NCBI RefSeq assembly: GCF_900461555.1
Contig: NZ_UGOX01000001.1
Coordinates: forward strand, 1 to 64,000
Direction of reading: 5' to 3'
DNA length: 64,000 bases
DNA from: Legionella quinlivanii
Lineage (GTDB): Bacteria > Pseudomonadota > Gammaproteobacteria > Legionellales > Legionellaceae
A program made the translations under genes and the position numbers. This document shows, in pieces, positions 30,807-39,784 of this stretch (position 1 is the first letter of the stretch; each line of letters opens with the position of its first letter). Below the pieces are notes generated by a model. It searched no databases. It was given only the letters and a program-made list of their open reading frames with translations, and was not told where the DNA came from.

Positions 30807-32777
30807 TTACGCGTGCACTGTTTTCTTCAAAACGGCCAGGCGTTGAGGCTCAACATAGATCGTGCAGTGATGGTTAATTTTGTGAAATTCTACACTGTAA
30901 TTTTTTTGAGTGTGGATAGTGGGTAACGGTTGGTAATAATAGTCTACTCTGTACTTTAACTTCTGCTTGTCGAGATGGTTTAAGTTTGTATCCAGCTTAA
31001 TCAATTCACTTAATGAGTTAGTATCAAGTTCAGTTAAATCACAGTAATTATGCCCATCCAAATTAGAACGGCGCCATAGTAAGGAGTTGGCAAAGTACAT
31101 ACGATCCGATTGGTGCCATTTTAAACGTTCACCTTCTTTTCCGGTAAAAGGTAAGAGACTCCAGTGGCTTCCATCGTAGCGGCTAACAGTAAAAAAGCTA
31201 TTATTTAAATGCAGATCATGATAATTAAACACATTTATCACATTCATGCCAAATTCATTCATGGCTTTTCTGATGGGTGCAGAGTAATTTGCAGGCTTAT
31301 ACCCGATTAGCTGTTGTACAATAGGCATACGAACAAAATATGAAAGAATACAGATAAGAAATACCGGAAGGAAAGCCTTGAGTAGCCACTGATTATCTCT
31401 TATCTCTGCTTTTGCCCTTAAGCCATCTCCTTCGTTGTTGGAGGTGCTTTTGACTGAGGGAACACTACAAGATCCAAAGACTCTGATTCGATTGTTTGCA
31501 ATTAGTCGGTAAAGGAAGGGGCCAATGTAGAATTTTCCTAGATACAATATGGGAAATAAAGGATGTAAGAGCAATACTCGCTTTGTTAATTCAAGATACA
31601 AGGAGTAGCCCTTGAATATTCTTCCCTGAGGATCTATTCCATACAAATCCTGATAAGCGTTTTCTCTGGAAATACCATATTTGGACAATATCTCTTGATT
31701 AACTGAAAGAGGGGTTTCTTTAATCACTCCAAATAAATCCACCTTTTGAATGAAATACAAGGTCTTGTCACAGAGATTGCATTTATCATCATATATAAGT
31801 TTAAAGCAGGTATTTGCTTTCGGGTTTAGCCCATGACATTGCCAGAATAATAGACCCCACAATACAAACTCATAATATGACAGCCAACCCAATTGCAAGA
31901 TAAAGGTCGATACCACAAAAAACACGAGGCCCCAGAAAATGGCAACATTACGAGTAATCCTATTCCATAGGAGTAAGGGGATTAAAAATAACTCCCAAAC
32001 CATCATACCGTAAATTGAGAACTTCGATGCGATAACCGCGATTTCGGGAGAAGCCTGAGACCATTCGCGGAAAAAAGGATAATGCTTGCCTAGATAGCTG
32101 CTGGTAACAACCAATAGATTTGCATTCCCAGAGAGCCAGGCAATGTCGTCAAAATGCATTGTAACTGAATATATGCACAAGCTGCCATAAGTGAGGATAA
32201 GCAGCAGTTTAAGTATGGCTATCTTCTCCAGGGTAGGTACGCCAAAACATTGATAGAGCGACCTTATTACCGGTCCTATATATGCCCTCTTCCGCAGGCG
32301 TGAGTCCAGTGACAAATGGGTTCCTGCCGGGAGCAGACAAAAGACCATAATCATCATTTGCAAAACATCAGTTCCGAGCGTGACTGTCTTCATCATATTA
32401 TCAATAGGGATATTAAAAAGAAGGAGAAAAGTCGTTGCCACGGGGGTCAGAAACCCTATAATTACACAACCTGCACATAGTAATACTGTTAGAGACAGAT
32501 AAAAACTGGATGAGGTAGCATCAAGGTAGAATTGATAATAGGCAATATAAAATGTTCTATGGAAAAGAATCAGACCCAGCAAAATACGTAGTAAATTAAT
32601 TTTTACAAGCTCGGAGTTTAAATTTTGATTTTCTGCCAAGCCTCTATTCTGAACAAACTGGTATATTTTACCAAATACAGGAGCAAAATTAGCTTTATAG
32701 AAAATTAGCGAGGAAGCGGCAATTAATCCGAGGAATGGAATGACATAATCGCTAAGGTTAGTATAAACTTGAAGCAT
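30807..32777 (-). CDS. HTTM membrane protein fused to a DCC thiol-oxidoreductase domain
   Basis: A 656-residue protein. Residues about 60-315 are a multi-pass HTTM (horizontally transferred transmembrane, vitamin K carboxylase-like) domain, including FHRTFYIAYY. Residues about 326-440 are a DCC/DUF393 thioredoxin-like domain with the DDKCNLCDK motif (D330-K338), and another hydrophobic segment (about 475) and a soluble C-terminal region follow. The start has AAGGAG 6 bases before the ATG. It stands alone between gene-poor stretches. The family is known for redox-linked membrane chemistry, but the substrate is unknown. It may be unrelated to the glycan locus. Confidence 0.75.
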   Translation of the reverse strand: MLQVYTNLSDYVIPFLGLIAASSLIFYKANFAPVFGKIYQFVQNRGLAENQNLNSELVKINLLRILLGLILFHRTFYIAYYQFYLDATSSSFYLSLTVLLCAGCVIIGFLTPVATTFLLLFNIPIDNMMKTVTLGTDVLQMMIMVFCLLPAGTHLSLDSRLRKRAYIGPVIRSLYQCFGVPTLEKIAILKLLLILTYGSLCIYSVTMHFDDIAWLSGNANLLVVTSSYLGKHYPFFREWSQASPEIAVIASKFSIYGMMVWELFLIPLLLWNRITRNVAIFWGLVFFVVSTFILQLGWLSYYEFVLWGLLFWQCHGLNPKANTCFKLIYDDKCNLCDKTLYFIQKVDLFGVIKETPLSVNQEILSKYGISRENAYQDLYGIDPQGRIFKGYSLYLELTKRVLLLHPLFPILYLGKFYIGPFLYRLIANNRIRVFGSCSVPSVKSTSNNEGDGLRAKAEIRDNQWLLKAFLPVFLICILSYFVRMPIVQQLIGYKPANYSAPIRKAMNEFGMNVINVFNYHDLHLNNSFFTVSRYDGSHWSLLPFTGKEGERLKWHQSDRMYFANSLLWRRSNLDGHNYCDLTELDTNSLSELIKLDTNLNHLDKQKLKYRVDYYYQPLPTIHTQKNYSVEFHKINHHCTIYVEPQRLAVLKKTVHA

Positions 32778-33392
32778 GTAAACTCCTTATAACTATGATT
32801 TCTATCAATGCGCGTATCAAATTTCAATAAGAAAACATAAATTTAGCAAAAATCAAAAGACAAATGCCTATATGTCCAGAATAACATCCGCGATATTATC
32901 GTATAACTCTATGCTGCACCAGTGTGTTTCTTGCAACTCGGATAATAAGCTGCAAGCTTCCCCTAATATAGATGTTTTTCATCTTATATTTCGTAATGCT
33001 AATCCATATTGCATCCAAGGGCAGTGAGTCATGAAGTCCAGGTGAATGACTGATTTTCCAAATTTTTGCTCAATAAGCTCAAAAAAAGACAATGGGAGTC
33101 AAAGCGCCCAGCGAGGTCCTCGCCTACTATGACAAGGTTGCGGGTAATGAGGAAATCTTTTCATATTCCTATGTGGATATCACTTGAATTGTGGAGCAAA
33201 CAAAGAAAGATCAGATCGTATTATAAAATTGATGAAGCCCCTATTATCCACCACTAGTCTGGCGCGTCAAAACCAGAGCGGTGATAGTCATTTTCTGACG
33301 TTACCTTTATGATGAATAAACAGCAAGTTGTTGTAGAAAATATAGTAATAGTTCACTACAATCTTGGCTGACAAGATGGATAGGGGATTTTT
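32778..33392. other. Gene-poor stretch, possible gene remnants
   Basis: No convincing gene. A 31-codon open frame at 33092-33187 (MGVKAPSEVLAYYDKVAGN...) reads like a protein N-terminus that stops abruptly at TGA and may be the remnant of a lost gene; I cannot name it. The remainder is AT-rich. A promoter for the methyltransferase at 33393 is expected but not defined. Confidence 0.4.
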
Positions 33393-34181
33393 ATGCTGCT
33401 GGCGCCAGGAACAATTTTACAGAGAATGTATCTAAAGGAGAGGTTAGCATTATTAAAGCCTGGCTTTTTTGTTGAAATTGGGATTGGGGATGGCTCTTTA
33501 TCCAGTTTGCTCTGCCAGCTCGGCTGGAAGGGGATTGGCTTTGAAATTAATGAAGACACAGCAGAAAAAGCCAGCCAGTCAATGAAATGTTATGTGGACA
33601 GTGGACAATACGAGGTGAGGCAGCAAAACTGGCTTTATAATCAGGATAACTTGAAGGCTGATCTTATTGTTTCCTCGATGGTAATAGAGCATTTAAATGA
33701 GAGTGAGGAGACACTTTATTTCAAGCGTTGTGAAAGTGCTTTGGCTCAGTCGGGCATCTGTATTTTACTGGTTCCTTCATCCATGAAGTACTGGGGTATA
33801 GAGGACGAAATTGCAGGGCATTACAAACGTTATTCAAAAGAAACGCTCTCTGCATTGATGGACAAATTAGGCTGGGAAGTTTCACATTACTCCAGTTTAA
33901 CTTACCCCTTTTCAAATATTTTGTTTCCTGTTTCAGAATATCTTGTACGCAAAGCAGAAAAGAATAAATTGAGTTTATCGATGGATATTAAAACAAAACT
34001 TTCCGGGAATAGACAAGTGCCATATAAAACATCCTACCCTAAAGTCTTCAAACTGATATTAAATGAAAAAGTGCTGTTTCCCTTTCATTGGTTGCAAAAA
34101 AAATTTTCTAATCATCCCGATGCTCTGGTTGCTTATCTCGAATGCAAGCCACTATCCAAGGGGGGTGATGTAATCCTCTAA
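33393..34181 (+). CDS. Class I SAM-dependent methyltransferase
   Basis: A 262-residue methyltransferase. Motif I is FVEIGIGDGSLSSLL (about 26-40), followed by IGFEINEDTAEKA (motif II), and DLIVSSMVIEHLNESEE is the post-I/IV region (about 89-105). KYWGIEDEIAGHYKRYSKETL is typical of glycan-locus methyltransferases related to UbiG/Methyltransf_11. The stop overlaps the GtrA start by one base, suggesting a joint role in modifying a lipid-linked sugar. The substrate is unknown. Confidence 0.85.
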   Translation: MLLAPGTILQRMYLKERLALLKPGFFVEIGIGDGSLSSLLCQLGWKGIGFEINEDTAEKASQSMKCYVDSGQYEVRQQNWLYNQDNLKADLIVSSMVIEHLNESEETLYFKRCESALAQSGICILLVPSSMKYWGIEDEIAGHYKRYSKETLSALMDKLGWEVSHYSSLTYPFSNILFPVSEYLVRKAEKNKLSLSMDIKTKLSGNRQVPYKTSYPKVFKLILNEKVLFPFHWLQKKFSNHPDALVAYLECKPLSKGGDVIL

Positions 34182-34600
34182 TGGTTTATGAGAAAATTAG
34201 ACCCAATCAAAAAAAGCCCATTTCATCGATCACTATAATCCAATTTGCGCGTTATTTCTTAATTGGTATGGCGAGTAATTTTGTGGGGTTTATTTTATAT
34301 TTATTGCTAACCTATTTGGGATTAACCCCTAAAGTTACGGCATCGATATTGTATTGTATAGGGGTGATAATCAATTTTTTAGGCCATCGCAGCTTTACTT
34401 TTTCAAAAAATAAATTGAGCTGGCGCTTTGGTGGCAGGTATTTGTTATCTTACCTGCTAGGTTATTTTATAAATATGGCTATTATTACTATTTTTGTTGA
34501 GCAACTGGCTTTCCCTCACCAGTGGGTACAAGCCTGCGCAATTATATTGGTAGCTATTTTTTTATTTTTTGCCTTGAAGTATTTTGTTTTTATAGATTAG
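34181..34600 (+). CDS. GtrA-family membrane flippase-like protein
   Basis: A 139-residue protein with four membrane segments (about 24-41, 47-66, 88-107 and 113-135), starting ARYFLIGMASNFVGFILYLLL, with the family motif NFLGHRSFTF (about 69). GtrA proteins are thought to translocate polyprenyl-phosphate-linked sugars across the inner membrane for periplasmic side-chain glycosylation. A GtrB-like transferase lies at 37001. Translationally coupled to the methyltransferase. Confidence 0.9.
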   Translation: MVYEKIRPNQKKPISSITIIQFARYFLIGMASNFVGFILYLLLTYLGLTPKVTASILYCIGVIINFLGHRSFTFSKNKLSWRFGGRYLLSYLLGYFINMAIITIFVEQLAFPHQWVQACAIILVAIFLFFALKYFVFID

Positions 34601-34660
34601 TCCATAAATATATTAATATCCTTTGATCCTGTCTACAGCCAGCCTCATCCTCCAGGGGGT

Positions 34661-34684
34661 ATTGCTGCATCAATCTGCAGCAAT
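34661..34684. repeat. 24-base inverted repeat, copy 2
   Basis: Identical to 24691-24714 except for one loop base. Here it is intergenic, between two convergent genes, and may act as a bidirectional terminator. Read in one frame it gives GYCCINLQQ followed by a stop, the same peptide as the end of the GT-C-like protein, so it may be a vestige of a duplicated gene end. Confidence 0.75.
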
Positions 34685-34695
34685 AATTGGTAAAG

Positions 34696-35361
34696 CTAAA
34701 TAGCTCGTAATCGAGTACTTGAAACCCTGGCCTTTTCCGTTGCATGCCCAATGTACACACTTTCGGGCTCTGCATCAGATAATAATAATGTACCTGCTCC
34801 TATTACACATTTTTCTCCCACACTGATGTGATCGCGCAGTGTGGCATTAACTCCTATGAAGCATGACTCAAAAATTTCTACTCCACCGGAAATTACAACA
34901 TGCGAAGCAATAAATGAATGATCATGAATTATTGAGTGATGGCCGATATGGTTTCCACTCCATAAAGTCACATTATTACCAATCTGGACATAGGGTTGAA
35001 TAGTATTATCTTCCAGTATAAAACAATTTTCTCCTATATTTTGTTCGTTTAACAAAGTAGCTTTTGAACTGATGTAACTTGCTAATCTATAGTTTAATGC
35101 CTTCGCTGCCAGATATTTTTCTTTACGTACGGCATTCAACTTGGAATAACTCAATGCGATAAACATGTCATATTGATTTGGCGGATAAAGGGTGCCTATC
35201 TCTTGGAAAGGAATAACTGGAAGAGCACAAAACTCGGTCTCGGTGATAAAAGTTGAATCGACAGTGAATGCCGCCACTGTGTAGTTAGAATCATGGGTAA
35301 AATAATAATGTGCTAATTGGGCTATATCACCCGTTCCAAAAATAACCAGCTCTTTTTTCAT
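34696..35361 (-). CDS. NeuD/PglD-family sugar acyltransferase
   Basis: A 221-residue protein with an N-terminal Rossmann-like domain (LVIFGTGDIAQLAHYYF) and a left-handed beta-helix with many hexapeptides (about 100-200), including NHIGHHSIIHDHSFIASHVVI, where the acceptor-activating His is expected, and a C-terminal SVYIGHATEKAR. A plausible substrate is the 4-amino sugar made by RmlA, RmlB and WecE further on. The start overlaps the upstream methyltransferase stop by one base, so the two are coupled. Confidence 0.85.
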   Translation of the reverse strand: MKKELVIFGTGDIAQLAHYYFTHDSNYTVAAFTVDSTFITETEFCALPVIPFQEIGTLYPPNQYDMFIALSYSKLNAVRKEKYLAAKALNYRLASYISSKATLLNEQNIGENCFILEDNTIQPYVQIGNNVTLWSGNHIGHHSIIHDHSFIASHVVISGGVEIFESCFIGVNATLRDHISVGEKCVIGAGTLLLSDAEPESVYIGHATEKARVSSTRLRAI

Positions 35362-35984
35362 TATTGTTTCCTTACTAAAATAGTAAATTCATATAGACCA
35401 TAATCATGTAACAAAGCAACATGTCTTGAATAATGCCGTTTGCATATATCAAATACGTCGCAAGGATTTGCGTAATATAAATAATCGCGCATTTTTTCAT
35501 TGTCAGAATAAGAGGTGAGGCAGTTAAATGCAAAGCCTAGTTTGCTTTTGGAATTTATTGCGTCTAATGTGGATAACAAGTACTGACGCCAGCTATGATC
35601 ATCATATCCCAGGCGAACGTTAAAAATTCCACTGGCGAGTATATAGTCGGCTTCGGATGGCTCAAAAGACACGACAAAGTTTGCTTGCTGATCATAATTA
35701 AAGCGTTCTTTGGCCGTTTTGATCATGGATTCAGAAATATCAATACCGGTATAGGTAAATTCATTATAATTACTTTTTAAGAAATCAAACAGCGCACCGT
35801 AACCGCAGCCCAGATCTATCAGTGAGAATTTATCCCTGGTGGTAATAATTTTGCTTAGCTGTTTAAATCGTAAAGTTTGACTATCTGCCCCATTCCAGTC
35901 TACTCCTAAGGGAGTGGCGCCATGTTCAGACAGTTTTAGGGAGTAATAATCAGCTATGTTGGTCAAAATAGGTGTCGTGTCCAT
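35361..35984 (-). CDS. Class I SAM-dependent methyltransferase
   Basis: A 207-residue methyltransferase with motif I LIDLGCGYGALFDFL (about 54-68), motif II YTGIDISESMIKTAKERF (about 77-94) and a post-motif I segment EADYILASGIFNVR (about 108). It lies between the WbqC gene (4-base gap) and the NeuD-like acyltransferase (1-base overlap), so the three form an operon. Small-molecule or sugar methylation is inferred from context. Confidence 0.85.
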   Translation of the reverse strand: MDTTPILTNIADYYSLKLSEHGATPLGVDWNGADSQTLRFKQLSKIITTRDKFSLIDLGCGYGALFDFLKSNYNEFTYTGIDISESMIKTAKERFNYDQQANFVVSFEPSEADYILASGIFNVRLGYDDHSWRQYLLSTLDAINSKSKLGFAFNCLTSYSDNEKMRDYLYYANPCDVFDICKRHYSRHVALLHDYGLYEFTILVRKQ

Positions 35985-35987
35985 TGT

Positions 35988-36710
35988 TTAGCCTAAAAGG
36001 GATGGTTCATTTTGAATGGCCTGTTTCATAAAGCCAGGAGCATGTGGGCCGCAATTGAAAAGCAAATCAATAATACTTACAGCATGATCAAAAGGAGGGA
36101 ATAATTGCTTATATTCGGAATAGCCGCTGTAATCCATCCATTCAATATCAATTTTTTCATTAGCAAACAATGCCTGATCCAAATAATCCCTGGCTGCTGG
36201 GCCGCTTAAATAAGTAGTAGCATTCAGTTTTTTGCAAAGTTCAAGCAGACGCTCACTTTTACCTTCAGCCAAATCAAACTCACTGGAAGAGCGGATGGGC
36301 GTTTTTATATTTAATAACTTATTAATAGCTATAATAAATTTTGTATTAATTTCACTTAAATACTCTTCAGTTGTACTTAAATATAAATTTTCAAAAAACT
36401 CTTTATAATCAGCGAAATACGGGGCTTTAGAGTAGGAGTGGACAATTGTTTGCCAGTGCTTTTTATTCCAGTCGGAGGTGGAGACTTTTGTGTCCCGAAT
36501 AGATTGAAAATATTTTCCTTTTACCTGAACAGGAATTGACAACCAAAGGATGCCATTTGCTGTTTTAATCCGGTTACGATTGCGCCAATCTCGGCGGGTG
36601 TATTGCATATCATCATATAATATAAACTCATCAACACTACTTATGAGGTCAAAGTATCCCTTCCAGGGGATGTAGTTAGATTGTAGAATAGCGATTTTTT
36701 TTTGATTCAT
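35988..36710 (-). CDS. WbqC-family protein
   Basis: A 240-residue member of the WbqC-like family, common in O-antigen loci. The N-terminal KKIAILQSNYIPWKGYFDLI, then FILYDDMQYTRRDWRNRN and LSIPVQVKGKYFQSI, and the C-terminal FPPFDHAVSIIDLLFNCGPHA are the family's conserved blocks. No membrane segment. Its biochemical activity is not settled; a role in modifying amino sugars is inferred from the neighbouring methyltransferase and acyltransferase. Confidence 0.88.
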   Translation of the reverse strand: MNQKKIAILQSNYIPWKGYFDLISSVDEFILYDDMQYTRRDWRNRNRIKTANGILWLSIPVQVKGKYFQSIRDTKVSTSDWNKKHWQTIVHSYSKAPYFADYKEFFENLYLSTTEEYLSEINTKFIIAINKLLNIKTPIRSSSEFDLAEGKSERLLELCKKLNATTYLSGPAARDYLDQALFANEKIDIEWMDYSGYSEYKQLFPPFDHAVSIIDLLFNCGPHAPGFMKQAIQNEPSLLG

Positions 36711-37000
36711 CCGATAATACTTGAGGGGGTATTTCGTCCCTAAGATAGATTTTTAGTGGCCTATTGTCAATCTATTGAATAGTTGGATAGTGTTGTTGCG
36801 AACTATCCTGGGGTGTGTGCCAGATAATAACCTGCCCTTTTGAATTATCGTTGAGAACTCAACAACCAGTTTTTTAAACAATTTGTCAAATAGCTCAATC
36901 GCTTGATATGATTCATCTTCTGGTACAAGGCATTGGCTTCGTTGTAATCAGGTAGTCATCCGTTTTAAAATATTTCAATTTGCACACTAAGGGAAGGTAC

Positions 37001-37960
37001 ATGAGCGAAACGAACCTGGAACCTCTGCGCTTACTAAGTATCGTAGTTCCAGTTTATGGCTGCGAAGCCTGCATTGCCGTGCTCTGTGATAGAGTTGACC
37101 GGGTCTTGAAACAACGCAATCAGAGCTATGAAATGATTCTTGTGGATGATCGAAGTACCGAACGTTCCTGGGAAATTCTGATGGAGCTTTGTAACTGCTA
37201 TCCAAATATCAAAGCAATTAAATTGAGCCGTAATTTCGGCCAGCACTTGGCAATTACTGCCGGATTTGCCCAATCAAAGGGTGACTATGTGATTGTGATG
37301 GACTGCGATTTACAAGATCCTCCAGAAGTCATTCCTCAATTAATTGATGAGGCCATGAAAGGCTACGATATTGTCTTTGCAAAGCGTATCTCTCGAACCC
37401 ATTCCTGGTTCCGCCAATGGGCATCCAAGTACTATTTCAAGCTGTTAAACCGGCTTACGGAAAAGAATGTCGATGGTGCTGACGGCTCTTTTTCCATCGT
37501 ATCACGTAAGGTTGTCGAGAGTTTTTTGCGATTTGGGGAAAGAGAAAGGCATTATCTTTTTATTCTGCGCTGGTTGGGCTACAAGACAAGTAGTATAAAT
37601 TATGAGCATGCGGACCGCTATGCGGGTAAAAGCAGTTACCCTTTAAAACTTCTAATCCGCCATGCTTTGGATGGTTTGTTTTTTCAGGCTACTGTGTTGC
37701 TCAAATGGATAATCAAAACGGGTTTGTTATTTGCTTTTTCTGGCGTTATCCTGGCAGCTTACTACATATGGCAATACCTTTTGTATGGAAGTCTGCATGG
37801 CTGGACGACTTTAGTCGTTTTGATTTTATTAAGTACCGGGACCATCCTGACAAGCCTTGGGGTTATAGGGCTGTATATTGGCAGAATTTTTGAACAGATA
37901 AAACAAAGGCCGCTTTTTATTATTGATACCATTTCTGGTGGAAGCCAAACACAGGATTAA
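37001..37960 (+). CDS. GtrB/ArnC-type GT2 glycosyltransferase
   Basis: A 319-residue polyprenyl-phosphate glycosyltransferase: an N-terminal GT2 domain (LLSIVVPVYGCEACI; ILVDDRSTERSW; VIVMDCDLQDPPEVI with the DxD-type site at about 90) and two C-terminal membrane segments (about 235-260 and 268-290). It would load a sugar onto undecaprenyl phosphate for flipping by a GtrA protein. ATG 37001 is preferred because AAGGGAAGG lies just before it; an upstream TTG is unlikely. The 290-base gap upstream shows nothing recognisable. Confidence 0.9.
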   Translation: MSETNLEPLRLLSIVVPVYGCEACIAVLCDRVDRVLKQRNQSYEMILVDDRSTERSWEILMELCNCYPNIKAIKLSRNFGQHLAITAGFAQSKGDYVIVMDCDLQDPPEVIPQLIDEAMKGYDIVFAKRISRTHSWFRQWASKYYFKLLNRLTEKNVDGADGSFSIVSRKVVESFLRFGERERHYLFILRWLGYKTSSINYEHADRYAGKSSYPLKLLIRHALDGLFFQATVLLKWIIKTGLLFAFSGVILAAYYIWQYLLYGSLHGWTTLVVLILLSTGTILTSLGVIGLYIGRIFEQIKQRPLFIIDTISGGSQTQD

Positions 37961-37982
37961 TTTAAACACATATGGATTTATT

Positions 37983-38804
37983 ATGTATACCAAACAATTA
38001 AGTGATACACATTGGCTGAGCGACTGTAAAAAGCTGCTTGATACAGTAGGGTTTTGTATTGTGGAGAATATTCTTAGCCTTGCAGATTGTCAGGCAGGTA
38101 CTCAAGCTCTGGACAAAATTTACCCTTTGATTACACAAGAAATCGGTCTGGAAAGACTAGAGGCAGCAGGAGAGGTTGGGATTTTAAGAGCCCCAATGAA
38201 ATATTCGCCCTATTTTATGCGGCTTCTCGAAAACAAATTTATTCAGGCTTTAGTTGATGCCATGCTTTCTGACACCTCTATTTTGCATCTGCAAAACGGG
38301 TTTATTTTTCCTTCCCAGGAACGAGACAATGTCTTTGAGAATTTTCAATATACGTTCCATCCTGATTTTCCTCGCTATTTAAATGGTTACGTTGCCAGCC
38401 TGAATGCGTTAATTACCTTGACAGACATTCACTCTGAGGATGAGATTTTCTATGTAGTTCCTGGCACACACCAACAGGCGCAAAAATTTGATAATGATTT
38501 CTGCAAAAGAAATCAGATGTCAATTAGTGCCAAGGCAGGTTCCGTCCTATTTTTTGACTCAACGCTCTGGCACTGCGGGGGGGCAAATTACTCAGGTAAA
38601 AACTGGTATGGAATAAACCATCAGTATACTCGATCATACTTCAAACAACAGTTGGACTATGTGAGAGTGTTGGGTGAAAACCTGGTAATTGAACAACAGC
38701 CTCGTGTTCAGCAATTATTAGGCTATTATACCCGAGTGGTAACCTGTCTGGATGAGTATTATCAGCCCGAAGAGAAGCGGTTGTATCGCAAGGGACAAGG
38801 TTAA
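37983..38804 (+). CDS. Phytanoyl-CoA dioxygenase (PhyH)-like protein
   Basis: A 273-residue predicted Fe(II)/2-oxoglutarate oxygenase. The double-stranded beta-helix carries TFHPDFPRYLNGYVASLNALITL (H-x-D metal site, about 138), FYVVPGTHQQ, and FFDSTLWHCGGANYSG (distal His, about 196), followed by an Arg in YTRSYF for 2-oxoglutarate. ATG 37983 is the first plausible start after the preceding gene. Seven G at 38577-38583 encode Gly-Gly beside the metal-binding His. It may hydroxylate a sugar or acyl group of the glycan; the substrate is unknown. Confidence 0.8.
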   Translation: MYTKQLSDTHWLSDCKKLLDTVGFCIVENILSLADCQAGTQALDKIYPLITQEIGLERLEAAGEVGILRAPMKYSPYFMRLLENKFIQALVDAMLSDTSILHLQNGFIFPSQERDNVFENFQYTFHPDFPRYLNGYVASLNALITLTDIHSEDEIFYVVPGTHQQAQKFDNDFCKRNQMSISAKAGSVLFFDSTLWHCGGANYSGKNWYGINHQYTRSYFKQQLDYVRVLGENLVIEQQPRVQQLLGYYTRVVTCLDEYYQPEEKRLYRKGQG

Positions 38805-38824
38805 TATAATATTTGGAGCTAAAT

Positions 38825-39730
38825 ATGAAATGGTGTAAGTTAGGGCAAATATACCTTCCCAGCTCCACCCATCCCAAGTTGATAACTCATGCTGCCAATC
38901 CTCTTGCTGTGCCGCTAGGGGGGGATTTATACAGAGTATTTTTCAGTGCCAGAGACGAGGCAAATCGATCGTCTGTGGGCTTTGTTGATATCGATTTAGA
39001 AAAACGTTCTGTTGTTTATATTCACCCCGAACCAGCCTTCTTACATGGTTCTGAGGACTCTTTTTACTCTCACGGAGTGAGCATAGGCAATTATTTTTCC
39101 GTTGAGTCAAGATGTTATATATTATTTATGGGTTGGCAAAACAACCCAAACCAGCACTGGCGCGGAGACATAGGGCGATTAGAATTAAGTAAAGACAGCA
39201 AATTGTCTATCAACTCCGTAACCCCCTTGATGTCTAGCGACATAGAAGATCCTGTTAGTCTCTCCTATCCCTGGGTTATCAAAGAAGAACGGCTTTATAA
39301 AATGTGGTATGGCTCTACTATATGTTGGGAGGCTGGGAATAAAGAGATGTTGCATGTGATTAAATATGCCACTTCGCTGGACGGTAGCCACTGGGAAAAA
39401 AAAGGTCTTGCCATTCCATATGAGCTTGGGAAAGCCCAGGCTTTTTCGCGTCCAACAGTAATAAAAAATGATCGAGGCTATCATATGTGGTATAGCTTTC
39501 GTTCAGGCAGCGGTAGCCCTTACAGGATTGGATATGCTTCCAGCTGTGATGGAGAGCATTGGCTGAGGGATGAAAGTGATTCTGGTATAGACGTCTCTGA
39601 TTCAGGCTGGGACAGTGAAATGATTTGCTATCCTTTTGTATTTAAGCATAAAAATAATTATTATATGCTTTATAATGGTAATGGTTATGGTAGAACAGGA
39701 TTTGGTATGGCTGTCTGTGAAGAGCTGTAG
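38825..39730 (+). CDS. Five-bladed beta-propeller glycosidase-like protein
   Basis: A 301-residue cytosolic-looking protein with propeller blades of the GH43/GH62/GH130 type, each with a pattern such as DPVSLSYPWVIKEERLYKMWYGS, SRPTVIKNDRGYHMWYSF and CYPFVFKHKNNYYMLYNGNG. No signal peptide is visible. Proteins of this kind occur beside glycosyltransferases in surface-glycan loci, but whether they hydrolyse or phosphorolyse sugar bonds is unclear. ATG 38825 follows TTGGAG. Seven G lie at 38918-38924 near codon 31. It follows the PhyH gene by 20 bases. Confidence 0.75.
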   Translation: MKWCKLGQIYLPSSTHPKLITHAANPLAVPLGGDLYRVFFSARDEANRSSVGFVDIDLEKRSVVYIHPEPAFLHGSEDSFYSHGVSIGNYFSVESRCYILFMGWQNNPNQHWRGDIGRLELSKDSKLSINSVTPLMSSDIEDPVSLSYPWVIKEERLYKMWYGSTICWEAGNKEMLHVIKYATSLDGSHWEKKGLAIPYELGKAQAFSRPTVIKNDRGYHMWYSFRSGSGSPYRIGYASSCDGEHWLRDESDSGIDVSDSGWDSEMICYPFVFKHKNNYYMLYNGNGYGRTGFGMAVCEEL

Positions 39731-39784
39731 GGACACATCAATTCGCAAATTTTGCGGTAAATCCTGGCAGATAGTTGGTGGACT

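Noticed and set aside
33092-33187. A 31-codon open frame beginning MGVKAPSEVLAYYDKV.
   Set aside because: Too short, with no ribosome-binding site and no downstream continuation in other frames that I can align to a family. Kept only as a possible remnant.
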